Source: Guptibacillus hwajinpoensis (GTDB taxonomy: Bacteria; Bacillota; Bacilli; Bacillales; Guptibacillaceae). Taken from it: 64,000 bases of DNA. The stretch spans positions 1,514,819 through 1,578,818 of the forward strand of contig NZ_LELK01000001.1 in assembly GCF_001039475.1 (NCBI RefSeq), written 5' to 3'. The notes under the pieces were generated by a model. That model had not been told where the DNA came from. It made no database searches and saw nothing but the letters and a program-made list of their open reading frames with translations. Positions within the stretch are counted from its first letter, which is position 1. Each line of letters begins with the position of its first letter. Below are positions 18,470 to 26,248 of this stretch, piece by piece. The position numbers were made by a program, and so were the translations under genes.

Positions 18470-19642
18470 TTATCGACTTAGTAAAGCAAGACGTTTCACC
18501 TTTTTCACCGGTTGTTCATTAGGCGGAAATAGTTTCTTTCCTAGAAGCTGTATCCCCTTGCTGAATGGACTTCTCGACGATTTAACGACAAGTGGAACTC
18601 CCTCATTAACTGATGAAATGGCAAGCTGCCCCTGATCAGGTAAAGTTGCAAATATTGACTTTTGTAGAATTTCTTCCATCCGCTTTTCTTCAATGGTTCG
18701 ATGCTTAGAATCTCGATTTAAGACGACTCTGACTTTTTCTTCGAAATGCAGCGTTTCCATCATATCGAGATAGAGCTTACTATTTCGAAGATCTGGTAAC
18801 TCACTTGTCGTTAATAGAAGGGTTTCGTCTGCTAGAGCAAGACATGTTAGATGAATTTCTGATATATACGTAGGTGTATCTATGAGAATGACATCGTATC
18901 TTTTCTGAAGCTCTGTCACAGCGATTTTCAAGTGTTCCTCTGTCATAATCTCAAAGAATTCTGGACGAGGAGGCTTTGCGAGAATGGAGACTCCACTTTT
19001 GTGATGGGATAAGTATGATTCAATCCCATACTCTCCTCGCTCAACACCTTCCTTCACCCACTCATAGATGGAATTCTTCGGCTTAATATCGACATACATA
19101 GCCACATCACCGAATTGAAAGTTAGCATCAAGAATAGCTACTTCTTTCCCTTCTTTGGCTAGTGATGCTGCTAGATTCACTGTAAGAAATGTTTTTCCAG
19201 ATCCACCCTTAGAGCTACAAACCGCTATGACCCGACTGTTTTCTTTCATTAATTGAAGAGAAGGTTCTCGACTATTCCGTTGCTTCATATAAGCTTGAGC
19301 CTGGAATATAACGTCTGTTACTTCATCACCAGTTGATGAGAAAGTGAGCATGTCTGAAGCACCAACCTGCATTGCTTTTTTCGTATTCTCTAAATTTTCT
19401 GGAGAGATGATAATCATATAAATATGCGGGAATTTAAACGATATCTCTTGACAAAGATCATACACATTGTATGTTGTATGTGCTCTTAGAAAAAGAACGG
19501 CATTTGGTGTGCTCTCAAGCTGTTTAAGGAGATCTTCTAAACGATAGAAACTGGTTAACGACTCATTCTTGTTAGTCAGGATGGTTTCAATTTCATCAGC
19601 TCTAGCATTCGTATCTGAATAAAAATACCAATATAAATTCAT
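18470..19642 (-). CDS. cpaE: TadZ/CpaE-type MinD-like pilus localisation ATPase
   Basis: A 390-aa protein. An N-terminal receiver-like domain (about residues 1-120, no obvious phosphoacceptor Asp cluster) is followed by a MinD/ParA ATPase domain with the deviant Walker A motif SSKGGSGKT (about 143-151), LDANFQFGDVAMYVD and DVILIDTPT. TadZ/CpaE proteins position Flp pilus machines at a cell site. It begins one base after the cpaB stop. The final segment is rich in basic residues. Confidence 0.9.
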   Translation of the reverse strand: MNLYWYFYSDTNARADEIETILTNKNESLTSFYRLEDLLKQLESTPNAVLFLRAHTTYNVYDLCQEISFKFPHIYMIIISPENLENTKKAMQVGASDMLTFSSTGDEVTDVIFQAQAYMKQRNSREPSLQLMKENSRVIAVCSSKGGSGKTFLTVNLAASLAKEGKEVAILDANFQFGDVAMYVDIKPKNSIYEWVKEGVERGEYGIESYLSHHKSGVSILAKPPRPEFFEIMTEEHLKIAVTELQKRYDVILIDTPTYISEIHLTCLALADETLLLTTSELPDLRNSKLYLDMMETLHFEEKVRVVLNRDSKHRTIEEKRMEEILQKSIFATLPDQGQLAISSVNEGVPLVVKSSRSPFSKGIQLLGKKLFPPNEQPVKKVKRLALLSR

Positions 19643-19643
19643 A

Positions 19644-20222
19644 TTAATTACTCTCCTTATAAACCTGACGTGTTTCTTTCAACGCTTTCTTACTTACTCC
19701 ATCATCCTCTTTATTTCTTAGCATTAAATAGAACCCGCTCTCGTCTTTCGCAGCTAGACTAAGCAGAACCCCTTCTTCTGGCGTTACTTCAAGTGTCACT
19801 GTTTCATAGTGAAGTGCCTCATCTACGCTATCAGGTGCTTTACCTGAGGTAAGGACCTTTTTATTCTGCAAAACGAGAACAGCTGACTTGTATTCCTTAT
19901 CTGTTTCTTCATCTATACTTTGTTCATAAGCAACAACGTCCACATATGAATTAGGTTCAATGTACCCTGAAACCCCACCAGCGAGATCAACGTTTATGGA
20001 AATGGCGCGATTCCCTTCGCTCACCTCTGCAATTGGATTTGCCATCTCACGTCCTGCAATTGTTTCTTCTGCTTCCGTTAACACTTCTGTTTTCTCGGCT
20101 TCTTTCACTTCTGTTGAATCTGTACTTACAGCCGTTAAATTTGTAAATAACCCTACATAAACGATCAATGTAGCGAATACCCCAAATATAAGCGACCACA
20201 TCCAAATACGTTTGGTTTTCAT
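19644..20222 (-). CDS. cpaB: CpaB/RcpC-like Flp pilus assembly protein
   Basis: A 192-aa protein with an N-terminal membrane anchor (about residues 8-28), a Glu/Thr-rich linker and an RcpC/CpaB-type domain (about 70-180; AISINVDLAGGVSGYIEPNSYVDVVA). In diderm species this protein works near the secretin. In this monoderm, where no secretin gene is present, it probably acts between membrane and wall. The N-terminal SAF-like part is shorter than in typical CpaB. Operon position between the TadG-like gene and tadZ supports the call. Confidence 0.82.
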   Translation of the reverse strand: MKTKRIWMWSLIFGVFATLIVYVGLFTNLTAVSTDSTEVKEAEKTEVLTEAEETIAGREMANPIAEVSEGNRAISINVDLAGGVSGYIEPNSYVDVVAYEQSIDEETDKEYKSAVLVLQNKKVLTSGKAPDSVDEALHYETVTLEVTPEEGVLLSLAAKDESGFYLMLRNKEDDGVSKKALKETRQVYKESN

Positions 20223-20249
20223 GCGCTCACCCCTATTTCTCCATTAAGA

Positions 20250-21149
20250 TCATTCAACAAGCTTAACTCCATACACGTTACCAGGGCCGCTTCCCCCTAT
20301 TTCACCTGAAGAGACGGTTTCTTTGAATTTCCCAACAATCTGCTTATCATCTTCAACTCGTTCAAGCCAATAGGATGCAAATCCGACGATTTCAACTAAC
20401 GATTTTCCATTCACACCAGCCCACGTTTTTATTAGGGGTATGATGATAATACGATCACAAGATTTATCCGCTGTAGCTGCGCTTTGGCAATGTGGTTTAG
20501 TAGCATCATTATCAATCAATGTCTGAAATGCATTCTTCACAGGTCCCCACTTTTGTCCTGGCTCAGTTTGTACAAACTTCGTCCCGGGTGCCAGCTCCAC
20601 ACCGTTTATGATGTTAGTAGCCAATCCGCTTGCACCATTGCTATTAATGTCAAGATAGCCACAGTTCCCCTTATTTTTGCCCGGATTATCACACTTCAGC
20701 TGAGTTTCATGTGGGATTGCCGTATATTCGATCGTGATTGGCGTTATTCGTTTCACAGATTTTAATAACCCAACTTCCGCTTTTGCAGAGGCACTGACTG
20801 AGGCTTGCTGGATACCGAATATGCGAGCGAATGTCATTGGTACTGTAGATTCTTTCGCTACCTTAATCGACTGACTCGTAATCGTTAAGTCGCCACTCCC
20901 AATAGGAAATGCATTCTTATCCGCATACTCTTTCGCAAGTGTCGAAGCTCTCGCTTGACTCGTTAGTAATCCTTGAGCACCAGCTAGGGCAGACGCATCC
21001 ATGGCATTCTGGAGTATTCTTTTCTCGTGATAGAGTCTTCCAATATCGACCACCATTGCGGTTGCTCCTAACAAAACAGTCATGCTAATCGCAAACATGA
21101 CTGCTACATTTCCACGTTCGCTTTTTAGTAACGACCTGAGTGCCTTCAT
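20250..21149 (-). CDS. TadG-like pilus-associated protein with Tad N-terminal domain
   Basis: A 299-aa protein whose N-terminus (SERGNVAVMFAISMTVLLGATAMVVDIGRL) is the Tad/TadG-type pseudopilin-like region: a short basic cytoplasmic head, a Gly-Asn start and one membrane helix, followed by an extracytoplasmic domain with several Cys (for example CDNPGKNKGNCGY and CQSAATADKSC). The ATG at 21147-21149 has GAGGG upstream and shares a base with the tadE stop; the GTG one codon earlier is less likely. No von Willebrand MIDAS motif is obvious. It is probably a minor surface component of the Flp pilus. Confidence 0.8.
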   Translation of the reverse strand: MKALRSLLKSERGNVAVMFAISMTVLLGATAMVVDIGRLYHEKRILQNAMDASALAGAQGLLTSQARASTLAKEYADKNAFPIGSGDLTITSQSIKVAKESTVPMTFARIFGIQQASVSASAKAEVGLLKSVKRITPITIEYTAIPHETQLKCDNPGKNKGNCGYLDINSNGASGLATNIINGVELAPGTKFVQTEPGQKWGPVKNAFQTLIDNDATKPHCQSAATADKSCDRIIIIPLIKTWAGVNGKSLVEIVGFASYWLERVEDDKQIVGKFKETVSSGEIGGSGPGNVYGVKLVE

Positions 21150-21523
21150 CACTCAACCCTCATCGCGGCCGAACTTGATAAGGTAATTGGACCACTTATC
21201 GAGGAGATAACTGGTGTTAGGAACGTAATAGGATAGGTAATGGTCACCCTAACATCGTTACCAGCTGTTTTCGTCCCACCTGGAGAAACAGAAACCTGAC
21301 CTGAAGAAAGGTGAATACTAGAACCACTCGTAACGGCCGTGGACACAATCTTTGAATCACTTTCACCAATACTTGCTACTCTAACTGCTTCGCGACTTGC
21401 ATGATCGATTGTGATGTAAGCATGAAAGATGCGTCCAAAATCGACGATTCCAAACAACAGCATGACAAGAACGGGAAGGACAAGAGCGAACTCTACCATC
21501 GACTGTCCTTTTTCAGATTTCAT
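21149..21523 (-). CDS. tadE: TadE-like pseudopilin
   Basis: A 124-aa minor pilin. The N-terminus MKSEKGQSMVEFALVLPVLV contains the G/QxxxxE prepilin processing motif directly before the hydrophobic helix, and a further FGIVDFGRI segment typical of TadE follows. The ATG at 21521-21523 overlaps the prepilin peptidase stop as ATGA and has AGGAGGG upstream. The longer frame would run into the peptidase gene. After cleavage by the neighbouring peptidase it would be incorporated into or prime the pilus. Confidence 0.88.
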   Translation of the reverse strand: MKSEKGQSMVEFALVLPVLVMLLFGIVDFGRIFHAYITIDHASREAVRVASIGESDSKIVSTAVTSGSSIHLSSGQVSVSPGGTKTAGNDVRVTITYPITFLTPVISSISGPITLSSSAAMRVE

Positions 21524-22014
21524 CCAATCCCTCCTAGAAGTGCAGCACATACTGTTCCAAGTGTAATCGCTACGCCATAAGGGTATGTTAGTCCACTGTT
21601 TTTGCTGATCCCTTTTACATTCAACAGTGAGTAAAGTGTATAAGTAGGGGATTTAAACACATTCCAAAGCCCGCTTCTTTTCAACAATAAGATAAGACCA
21701 ATAACTCCACCAATAAGAGCAGTATAGAAAAATGAATGTAGAACGAACGAAGTGCCCATAAGTGCTCCTACAGCAGCAAGCAGCTTCACATCCCCTGCCC
21801 CCATCCCGCCTAGTAAATAAGGAATTAGTAGAAGAGAAAAACCAATAAGTAGTCCTGCTCCGCTGTATAGAAAACCTTGAAAACCGAATGTTATCGTGTA
21901 GTAAAGTAACCCTATGATCATTGCTGGGAACGTGACGATATTAAGAATACGCCGGTTTCGAATGTCGGTTATAAACGAAATAAGTAAGGTAATGCCCAGG
22001 ATACTGTATGTCAT
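21520..22014 (-). CDS. A24 prepilin peptidase (TadV/CpaA type)
   Basis: A 164-aa membrane aspartyl protease. The two catalytic Asp residues are visible: one in SFITDIRNRRI (about residue 17) and one in the GxGD motif GGMGAGDVKL (about residue 75). About five to six membrane helices fill the rest, and no N-methyltransferase domain is present, as expected for TadV/CpaA. It would process the Flp pilin at 22089-22250 and TadE. It is separated from flp by a hairpin and starts the assembly-gene part of the operon. Confidence 0.9.
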   Translation of the reverse strand: MTYSILGITLLISFITDIRNRRILNIVTFPAMIIGLLYYTITFGFQGFLYSGAGLLIGFSLLLIPYLLGGMGAGDVKLLAAVGALMGTSFVLHSFFYTALIGGVIGLILLLKRSGLWNVFKSPTYTLYSLLNVKGISKNSGLTYPYGVAITLGTVCAALLGGIG

Positions 22015-22040
22015 ATTAGTACCTCTTTGTTTTTAAATTT

Positions 22041-22064
22041 AGCCCCACTTAGGTAAGTGGGGCT
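22041..22064 (-). terminator. Stem-loop between flp pilin and assembly genes
   Basis: A perfect 10-bp stem AGCCCCACTT/AAGTGGGGCT (22041-22050 and 22055-22064) with a 4-nt loop lies between the flp stop and the prepilin peptidase start. It lacks a U-run in the transcript direction, so it more likely stabilises or processes the mRNA, giving more pilin than assembly proteins, than fully terminates. Confidence 0.55.
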
Positions 22065-22088
22065 AGGATGATTTATTTTATTATTCTC

Positions 22089-22250
22089 TTACAGGTCATC
22101 GATAACTGATTGAATCAAACTTTCAATTTTTTCACCTAGTGTAATAAAGATACCTGCAGCTACTACCGCTACTCCCGCAAGAATCAACCCGTACTCAGCC
22201 ATTCCCTGTCCCTCTTCTTCTTTTACCAAACGAGCCATTTTGTTCAACAT
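22089..22250 (-). CDS. flp: Flp/Fap major pilin
   Basis: A 53-aa frame from ATG (22248-22250) to TAA (22089-22091), with GGAGG about 8 nt upstream. It encodes a short basic head, then EEEGQGMAEYGLILAGVAVV, the classical Flp motif: cleavage before the hydrophobic helix with Glu and Tyr at positions +4/+5 (G-Q-G-M-A-E-Y). A roughly 20-residue hydrophobic segment and a short polar tail follow. It is the structural subunit of the Tad pilus and heads the operon. The 433-bp gap upstream to the DUF192 gene holds no other gene that I can see. Confidence 0.95.
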   Translation of the reverse strand: MLNKMARLVKEEEGQGMAEYGLILAGVAVVAAGIFITLGEKIESLIQSVIDDL

Positions 22251-22623
22251 AATCATTTCCTCCTCGAATTTTATAATTTTTTTGTTTTGAAAAACATGTA
22301 TGAATGAATCATTACTACCTGAAATAAAGTGTCTTAATTGTAACGGAATAAGATTAGAATCATGGCGACAACGATTTAGAATGTATCGTAACCTTTATTC
22401 TCTCTGAGAAAGCACTTGATCTTCTCCCCATCCGTTCCCCCTTTCAAAGATGTTCTGGAATAACCTCAAGCTTCACTGTTCAATATAGTGTTCGCTTTTG
22501 ATCACTTTGTTCTTTTTATAGAACATCTCTTGAGTTAATAATAGTTCGTTATAGAGAATTTGTAAATACCTTTTTTTAAACTTTTTTCTTCTTTTTGCAA
22601 AAAAACTAGTAAAATATTCGTTA

Positions 22624-22652
22624 TTGAGTATTAAAAAGACTTCCTATATAGT
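22624..22652 (+). promoter_or_regulatory. Candidate SigA promoter of the DUF192 gene
   Basis: TTGAGT (22624-22629), a 17-nt spacer and TATAGT (22647-22652). It sits inside the longest reading frame, which supports the internal ATG at 22684 as the real start. Confidence 0.6.
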
Positions 22653-22683
22653 AAAGACAACGTCATTATATAGGAGAATCGTC

Positions 22684-23025
22684 ATGATAAACTCTAAGAA
22701 CAGCGCACTATATCGAACAATCCCTTTTACAGTTATACGAGCAGATTCCTTTTTAACTAGATTAAAAGGTTTAATGTTTCGTCGAACACCGCTAGAAGAA
22801 GGCCTTCTAATCGTCCCATGCAATTCTATTCATATGTGTTTCATGTTTTTCTCCATTGATGTTGTATTCCTGACCCAGAACAATGAAATCATCAAAGTAG
22901 TAGAAAACTTAAAACCCTGGCGATTTGTTCCACCAGTTAAAGGTGCTCATGCAGTATTGGAATTACCAGTTGGAGCGATTAGAAGTTCTTCTATTAAAGT
23001 AGGAGAATTCATTAACCTCCAATAA
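22684..23025 (+). CDS. DUF192 family protein
   Basis: A 113-aa small protein of the DUF192 family, recognised from LKGLMFR, the PCNSIHMCFMFFSIDVVFL segment and the ending LELPVGAI. Family members are small beta-barrel-like proteins of unknown function, often found near tad or secretion loci. The ATG at 22684-22686 has AGGAG upstream; an earlier frame start would fall in the promoter. Divergent from the flp operon and ended by a strong terminator. Confidence 0.85.
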   Translation: MINSKNSALYRTIPFTVIRADSFLTRLKGLMFRRTPLEEGLLIVPCNSIHMCFMFFSIDVVFLTQNNEIIKVVENLKPWRFVPPVKGAHAVLELPVGAIRSSSIKVGEFINLQ

Positions 23026-23059
23026 AAAATGACAACGCCACTAAAGCGTTGTCATTTTT
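23025..23059 (+). terminator. Rho-independent terminator
   Basis: A 14-bp stem (23025-23038 and 23046-23059) ending in a T-run overlaps the end of the DUF192 gene. Its A-rich left arm also lets it work for the convergent methyltransferase gene. Confidence 0.85.
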
Positions 23060-23065
23060 TAATAA

Positions 23066-23815
23066 TCATTTCTTGGCTAGTATCATAAACCTTTTTGAAT
23101 TCGTTCGAATGCCTTTATCCGTCTGATTGTCTTCAATAAAGCGGTTCAACTTATGAAAGTCTTCGTTTTGCTCCCCAAACTGAGGGATTATTGGGGTATG
23201 TGTAAGAAGAAAAATGACATCTTCTGGCCTATGAAAATAATCGATTGCATCAAATTCAAACGATTGAACGTCTGAAAACCCCGCTTCTAGTAGCTCATTA
23301 ATATACCTTTGCTTCAAAGAACCATCCTCTACTCCAAAGGATTGACCTCTTCCAAACGCCTCTTTCATATTACTCTTATCCGCTTCACTTACTTGCTGCG
23401 TTAAAAATAGTCCTTCCTTCTTTAGTACTCTTGAAACTTCTTTAGAATTAAAAGGAGCATGGCAGCATGAAACGATATCGAAAAAGCTATCAGGAAATTG
23501 TAAGGAATCTGAAGACATCTGAGCAAAGCGTACATTTGTTACGTTTGCGTTTTGAAGATTCGATTGAGCTGTGTCCATCATGCCTGATGAAAGATCAATC
23601 CCGACTAATAGATGAGAGGAAGACGCAATCTTTAAGAGGTTCTCTCCTCCCCCAGTTCCAATATCTAATAATAGATCAGTCTCCCTCACTCTTTTCGTAA
23701 CTTCATCATAGAAGTCCCACTTCACTCCTTCAGAGGTAAACTGTAAAGAACTGAAGTCCCATCCGTTTTCTTTTCCTACTTTATTATAGAACGTTTCGTA
23801 TTCTACTTGATTCAA
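23066..23815 (-). CDS. Class I SAM-dependent methyltransferase
   Basis: A 249-aa cytosolic protein with the Rossmann-type SAM-binding motif LLDIGTGGGENL (about residues 49-60), the acidic end of strand 2 (VGIDLSSGMM), and FFDIVSCCHAPFNSKEVSRVLKKEG for motifs II/III. The closest pattern is the UbiE/Methyltransf_11 group. It starts at TTG with AAAGGATG about 8 nt upstream. The acceptor substrate is unknown; the gene is isolated. Confidence 0.85.
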   Translation of the reverse strand: MNQVEYETFYNKVGKENGWDFSSLQFTSEGVKWDFYDEVTKRVRETDLLLDIGTGGGENLLKIASSSHLLVGIDLSSGMMDTAQSNLQNANVTNVRFAQMSSDSLQFPDSFFDIVSCCHAPFNSKEVSRVLKKEGLFLTQQVSEADKSNMKEAFGRGQSFGVEDGSLKQRYINELLEAGFSDVQSFEFDAIDYFHRPEDVIFLLTHTPIIPQFGEQNEDFHKLNRFIEDNQTDKGIRTNSKRFMILAKK

Positions 23816-24047
23816 CCGAGTTCATCCTTTCTTACCTTTTCACTACACATAACATACCATTAATCACCTAGTTATGAACTTACCATTACCATTATTGGAA
23901 TCAATAAGTAAGTAAGAGGTTTATTACACTATCTATAAAAGAGTGTCATTTCTACCATATTAAGCATCAAGAACATTCAATAAGTTTAACACTGTCTATT
24001 TTCGGATACATACCTACTAGACACGATAATAAAGGAGATGAAGTAAA

Positions 24048-24353
24048 ATGGCAGAGAAGGATGCAAAGCAAGCAGTAGCAAAAATGAGCGAGGACAAGAA
24101 AGACGATATCATGCAGAATTTCCAATCTTTTAAAGATTATCTTGGCGATCAAGTTCATAAAGGTGAGAAGCTTGGTCTAGGTGAAGAAGGTCTTGCTAAA
24201 GGTGCTAAGCGCGTAGCAGATTATCTAGCAGATCACGAAGAGCCACGTAACCGTGAAGAAAAAGTTCTAAATGAACTATGGAACGTAGCGAACAAAGAAG
24301 AACGCGAGCACATGGCTCACGTACTTGTAAAACTAGCATCTGAAACAAACTAA
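24048..24353 (+). CDS. ymfJ: DUF3243 family protein (YmfJ-like)
   Basis: A 101-aa acidic helical protein of the DUF3243 family. The segment NFQSFKDYLGDQVHKGEKLGLGEE, with the KxVADYLADHEEPRNREEKVL block, matches B. subtilis YmfJ. No catalytic motif is present, and the function is unknown. A strong GGAG ribosome binding site and terminator, plus codon use biased to highly used codons, suggest abundant expression. Confidence 0.88.
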   Translation: MAEKDAKQAVAKMSEDKKDDIMQNFQSFKDYLGDQVHKGEKLGLGEEGLAKGAKRVADYLADHEEPRNREEKVLNELWNVANKEEREHMAHVLVKLASETN

Positions 24354-24362
24354 GTGACTCAC

Positions 24363-24401
24363 AAAACCGCTGTTCTCTTGTAACAAGAGAACAGCGGTTT
24401 T
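24363..24401 (+). terminator. Rho-independent terminator
   Basis: A perfect 18-bp stem (24363-24380 and 24384-24401) with a 3-nt loop and T-run lies after the DUF3243 gene; it can also serve the convergent NirD-like gene. Confidence 0.92.
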
Positions 24402-24419
24402 TTACATTCTTTCCCGACC

Positions 24420-24734
24420 CTATTCTAACGTTAGATAGACAAAACCTTTATCCACTTCTACTAAGAAGGTTTCAACTACTTCGTTTCCTGCTTCCACCTT
24501 CCCATTACTCAAATGTATTTCACAATCATGATACTCGCAGAAAAGATACTCCTTAAGAACCACACCATTCACTAACTCTTCACCTCTTGGACAGCGATTA
24601 TGAATCGCGCGAAAGGTGCCATCTGATAAACGAAATACAGCAATAGACAGTTTTAATAGATCTACTTTCGTCCCTGTTCCTTTTGTAAAATCTCGTACTT
24701 TTCCTAAATTGATCTTAACCGCCTGAACTGGCAT
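24420..24734 (-). CDS. NirD-like Rieske-fold protein
   Basis: A 104-aa protein resembling the small subunit of NADH-nitrite reductase. The second ligand motif C-x2-H is seen (FCEYHD), but the first motif is HNRCPRGEEL: the usual C-x-H has Arg in place of His. A normal [2Fe-2S] Rieske cluster is therefore unlikely, as in several NirD proteins that keep only the fold. The ATG has GGAGG upstream. It lies 24 bp after the flavoprotein gene in the same operon and presumably partners with it. No siroheme catalytic NirB/NasD gene is nearby. Confidence 0.75.
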   Translation of the reverse strand: MPVQAVKINLGKVRDFTKGTGTKVDLLKLSIAVFRLSDGTFRAIHNRCPRGEELVNGVVLKEYLFCEYHDCEIHLSNGKVEAGNEVVETFLVEVDKGFVYLTLE

Positions 24735-24758
24735 GTGTACGATCCTCCCGAGAGTTTG

Positions 24759-26024
24759 CTATGAATGGCGATGAGAACGACTTGAAAGAGCCTTTTTCGT
24801 TACGATTTTAAGAGTAGAATGTGAACTTATATCTTCTCCTCTAAAAAGGTGATTTGAAGGGATGCTAGAAACCGGTGCAAGTTCTTGCACCAGTCTTTTA
24901 AGATGCTTTGCTTCAGATGTATCTCCGTATAGAATAGCTCCAATCACTCGACCATGAAGGGTTACGATTTTTTTGTAGACATGACGAATGGGATCAATCC
25001 ATTGAAACGTTCTTGTTTCTTCTGTCTCAAGAACCTGACCGCTTGAGAAAACGTTAATACCACCAATGTTAAGGTGAGTAGAGACTGTTGAACCCTGGTA
25101 ACCAGTGGCGAGGAATCCTGTTAGCGTTCTTGCCAAAGAATCCGCTTGCTCATATATTGGTTCAGTCGCACCGTAAGTTGCCTCTCGGTGCTCGATGCAT
25201 TCACCTATCGCAAAAATGTTAGGCATACTCGTTTGCAGGTCGTCGTTCACTACAATACCACGGTGGACTTCAAGACCCGCCTTTCGAGCTAGCTCAATGT
25301 TTGGTCTGATTCCAACTGACATCAGGACTAGATCGGTCTCCAATATCGTCCCATCAGCAAACCTTATTCCCTCCACTTGTGAATTCCCTAATACCTCTTT
25401 CGTTCGTTTACTAAGTAAGAAAGTCACTCCTCTTTCCTCAAGCTCTTCTTGAAGCATTTCAGCAGAAAGTCGATCTAGCTGACGATTCATCACATTCGGT
25501 TGATGATGGACAACCGTTGTTTCCACTCCGAGTGAAACGAGTCCCATCGCTGTTTCAAGCCCAAGAACACCTGCGCCAATAACAGCTGCTTTCTTATATA
25601 GGTGAGCATTTTCCAAAAGCGCATAACAGTCTTCCAACGTTCGAAAGGTTCTAACTCCCTGCTTCCCTACGCCTTTAACAGGTAATAAATGTGGTGTGGA
25701 GCCAGTTGCCAAGACGAGATAATCGTATCTAACTTTCCTACCTCGATCCGTTTTCACTTGCTGATCATTACAATCGATAGATTGAACTTTTTCATTCATT
25801 AAAAAGCGAATACCATTTCTCTGATACCACTCCTGCTCATGTGAGAGTGTTTCTTCTACCCTCATCTCACCCTGCAAAACACGCGATAGAAGATGTCGTT
25901 TGTATGCAGGCTGACGTTCTTCCCCAATAATCATGATTTCAAATCTGAACGATTTCACAGATAGGAGGCTTTCAAGAAATCGAATTGCTGCCATACCTGC
26001 CCCAACTACCACAATTCTCTTCAC
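24759..26024 (-). CDS. NasB/NirB-N-terminal-like FAD-dependent NAD(P)H oxidoreductase
   Basis: A 421-aa two-dinucleotide-binding-domain flavoprotein. FAD binding is shown by VVGAGMAAIRFLE (about residues 5-17), NAD(P) binding by AAVIGAGVLGLETA (about 144-157) and the second FAD motif by NIFAIGECIEHRE (about 272-284). It matches the N-terminal half of NirB and the electron-transfer subunit NasB rather than the full reductase. It starts at GTG with AAGGGG upstream. As first gene of a two-gene unit with the NirD-like protein it may feed electrons to an unlinked nitrate or nitrite reductase; a stand-alone role is possible. Confidence 0.8.
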   Translation of the reverse strand: MKRIVVVGAGMAAIRFLESLLSVKSFRFEIMIIGEERQPAYKRHLLSRVLQGEMRVEETLSHEQEWYQRNGIRFLMNEKVQSIDCNDQQVKTDRGRKVRYDYLVLATGSTPHLLPVKGVGKQGVRTFRTLEDCYALLENAHLYKKAAVIGAGVLGLETAMGLVSLGVETTVVHHQPNVMNRQLDRLSAEMLQEELEERGVTFLLSKRTKEVLGNSQVEGIRFADGTILETDLVLMSVGIRPNIELARKAGLEVHRGIVVNDDLQTSMPNIFAIGECIEHREATYGATEPIYEQADSLARTLTGFLATGYQGSTVSTHLNIGGINVFSSGQVLETEETRTFQWIDPIRHVYKKIVTLHGRVIGAILYGDTSEAKHLKRLVQELAPVSSIPSNHLFRGEDISSHSTLKIVTKKALSSRSHRHS

Positions 26025-26248
26025 AGTATCCCCTTCTTTCTACTCTGAACCACTATAAAGAAATCCTAACATGATTGAATAGTCAAAATAACAACTTGGT
26101 GAGATAGCCTTACAATGTTTTGCAGAGAGCTTTATTGCCTCGTAAATTACCTATCATCAGGCATTAGAAAATAGATACCTATCTCTGCGGATAGAACGGT
26201 TGTCATTGCAAACACTATAGAGTAGAAAACGTTTGGGGTGATATCTTA

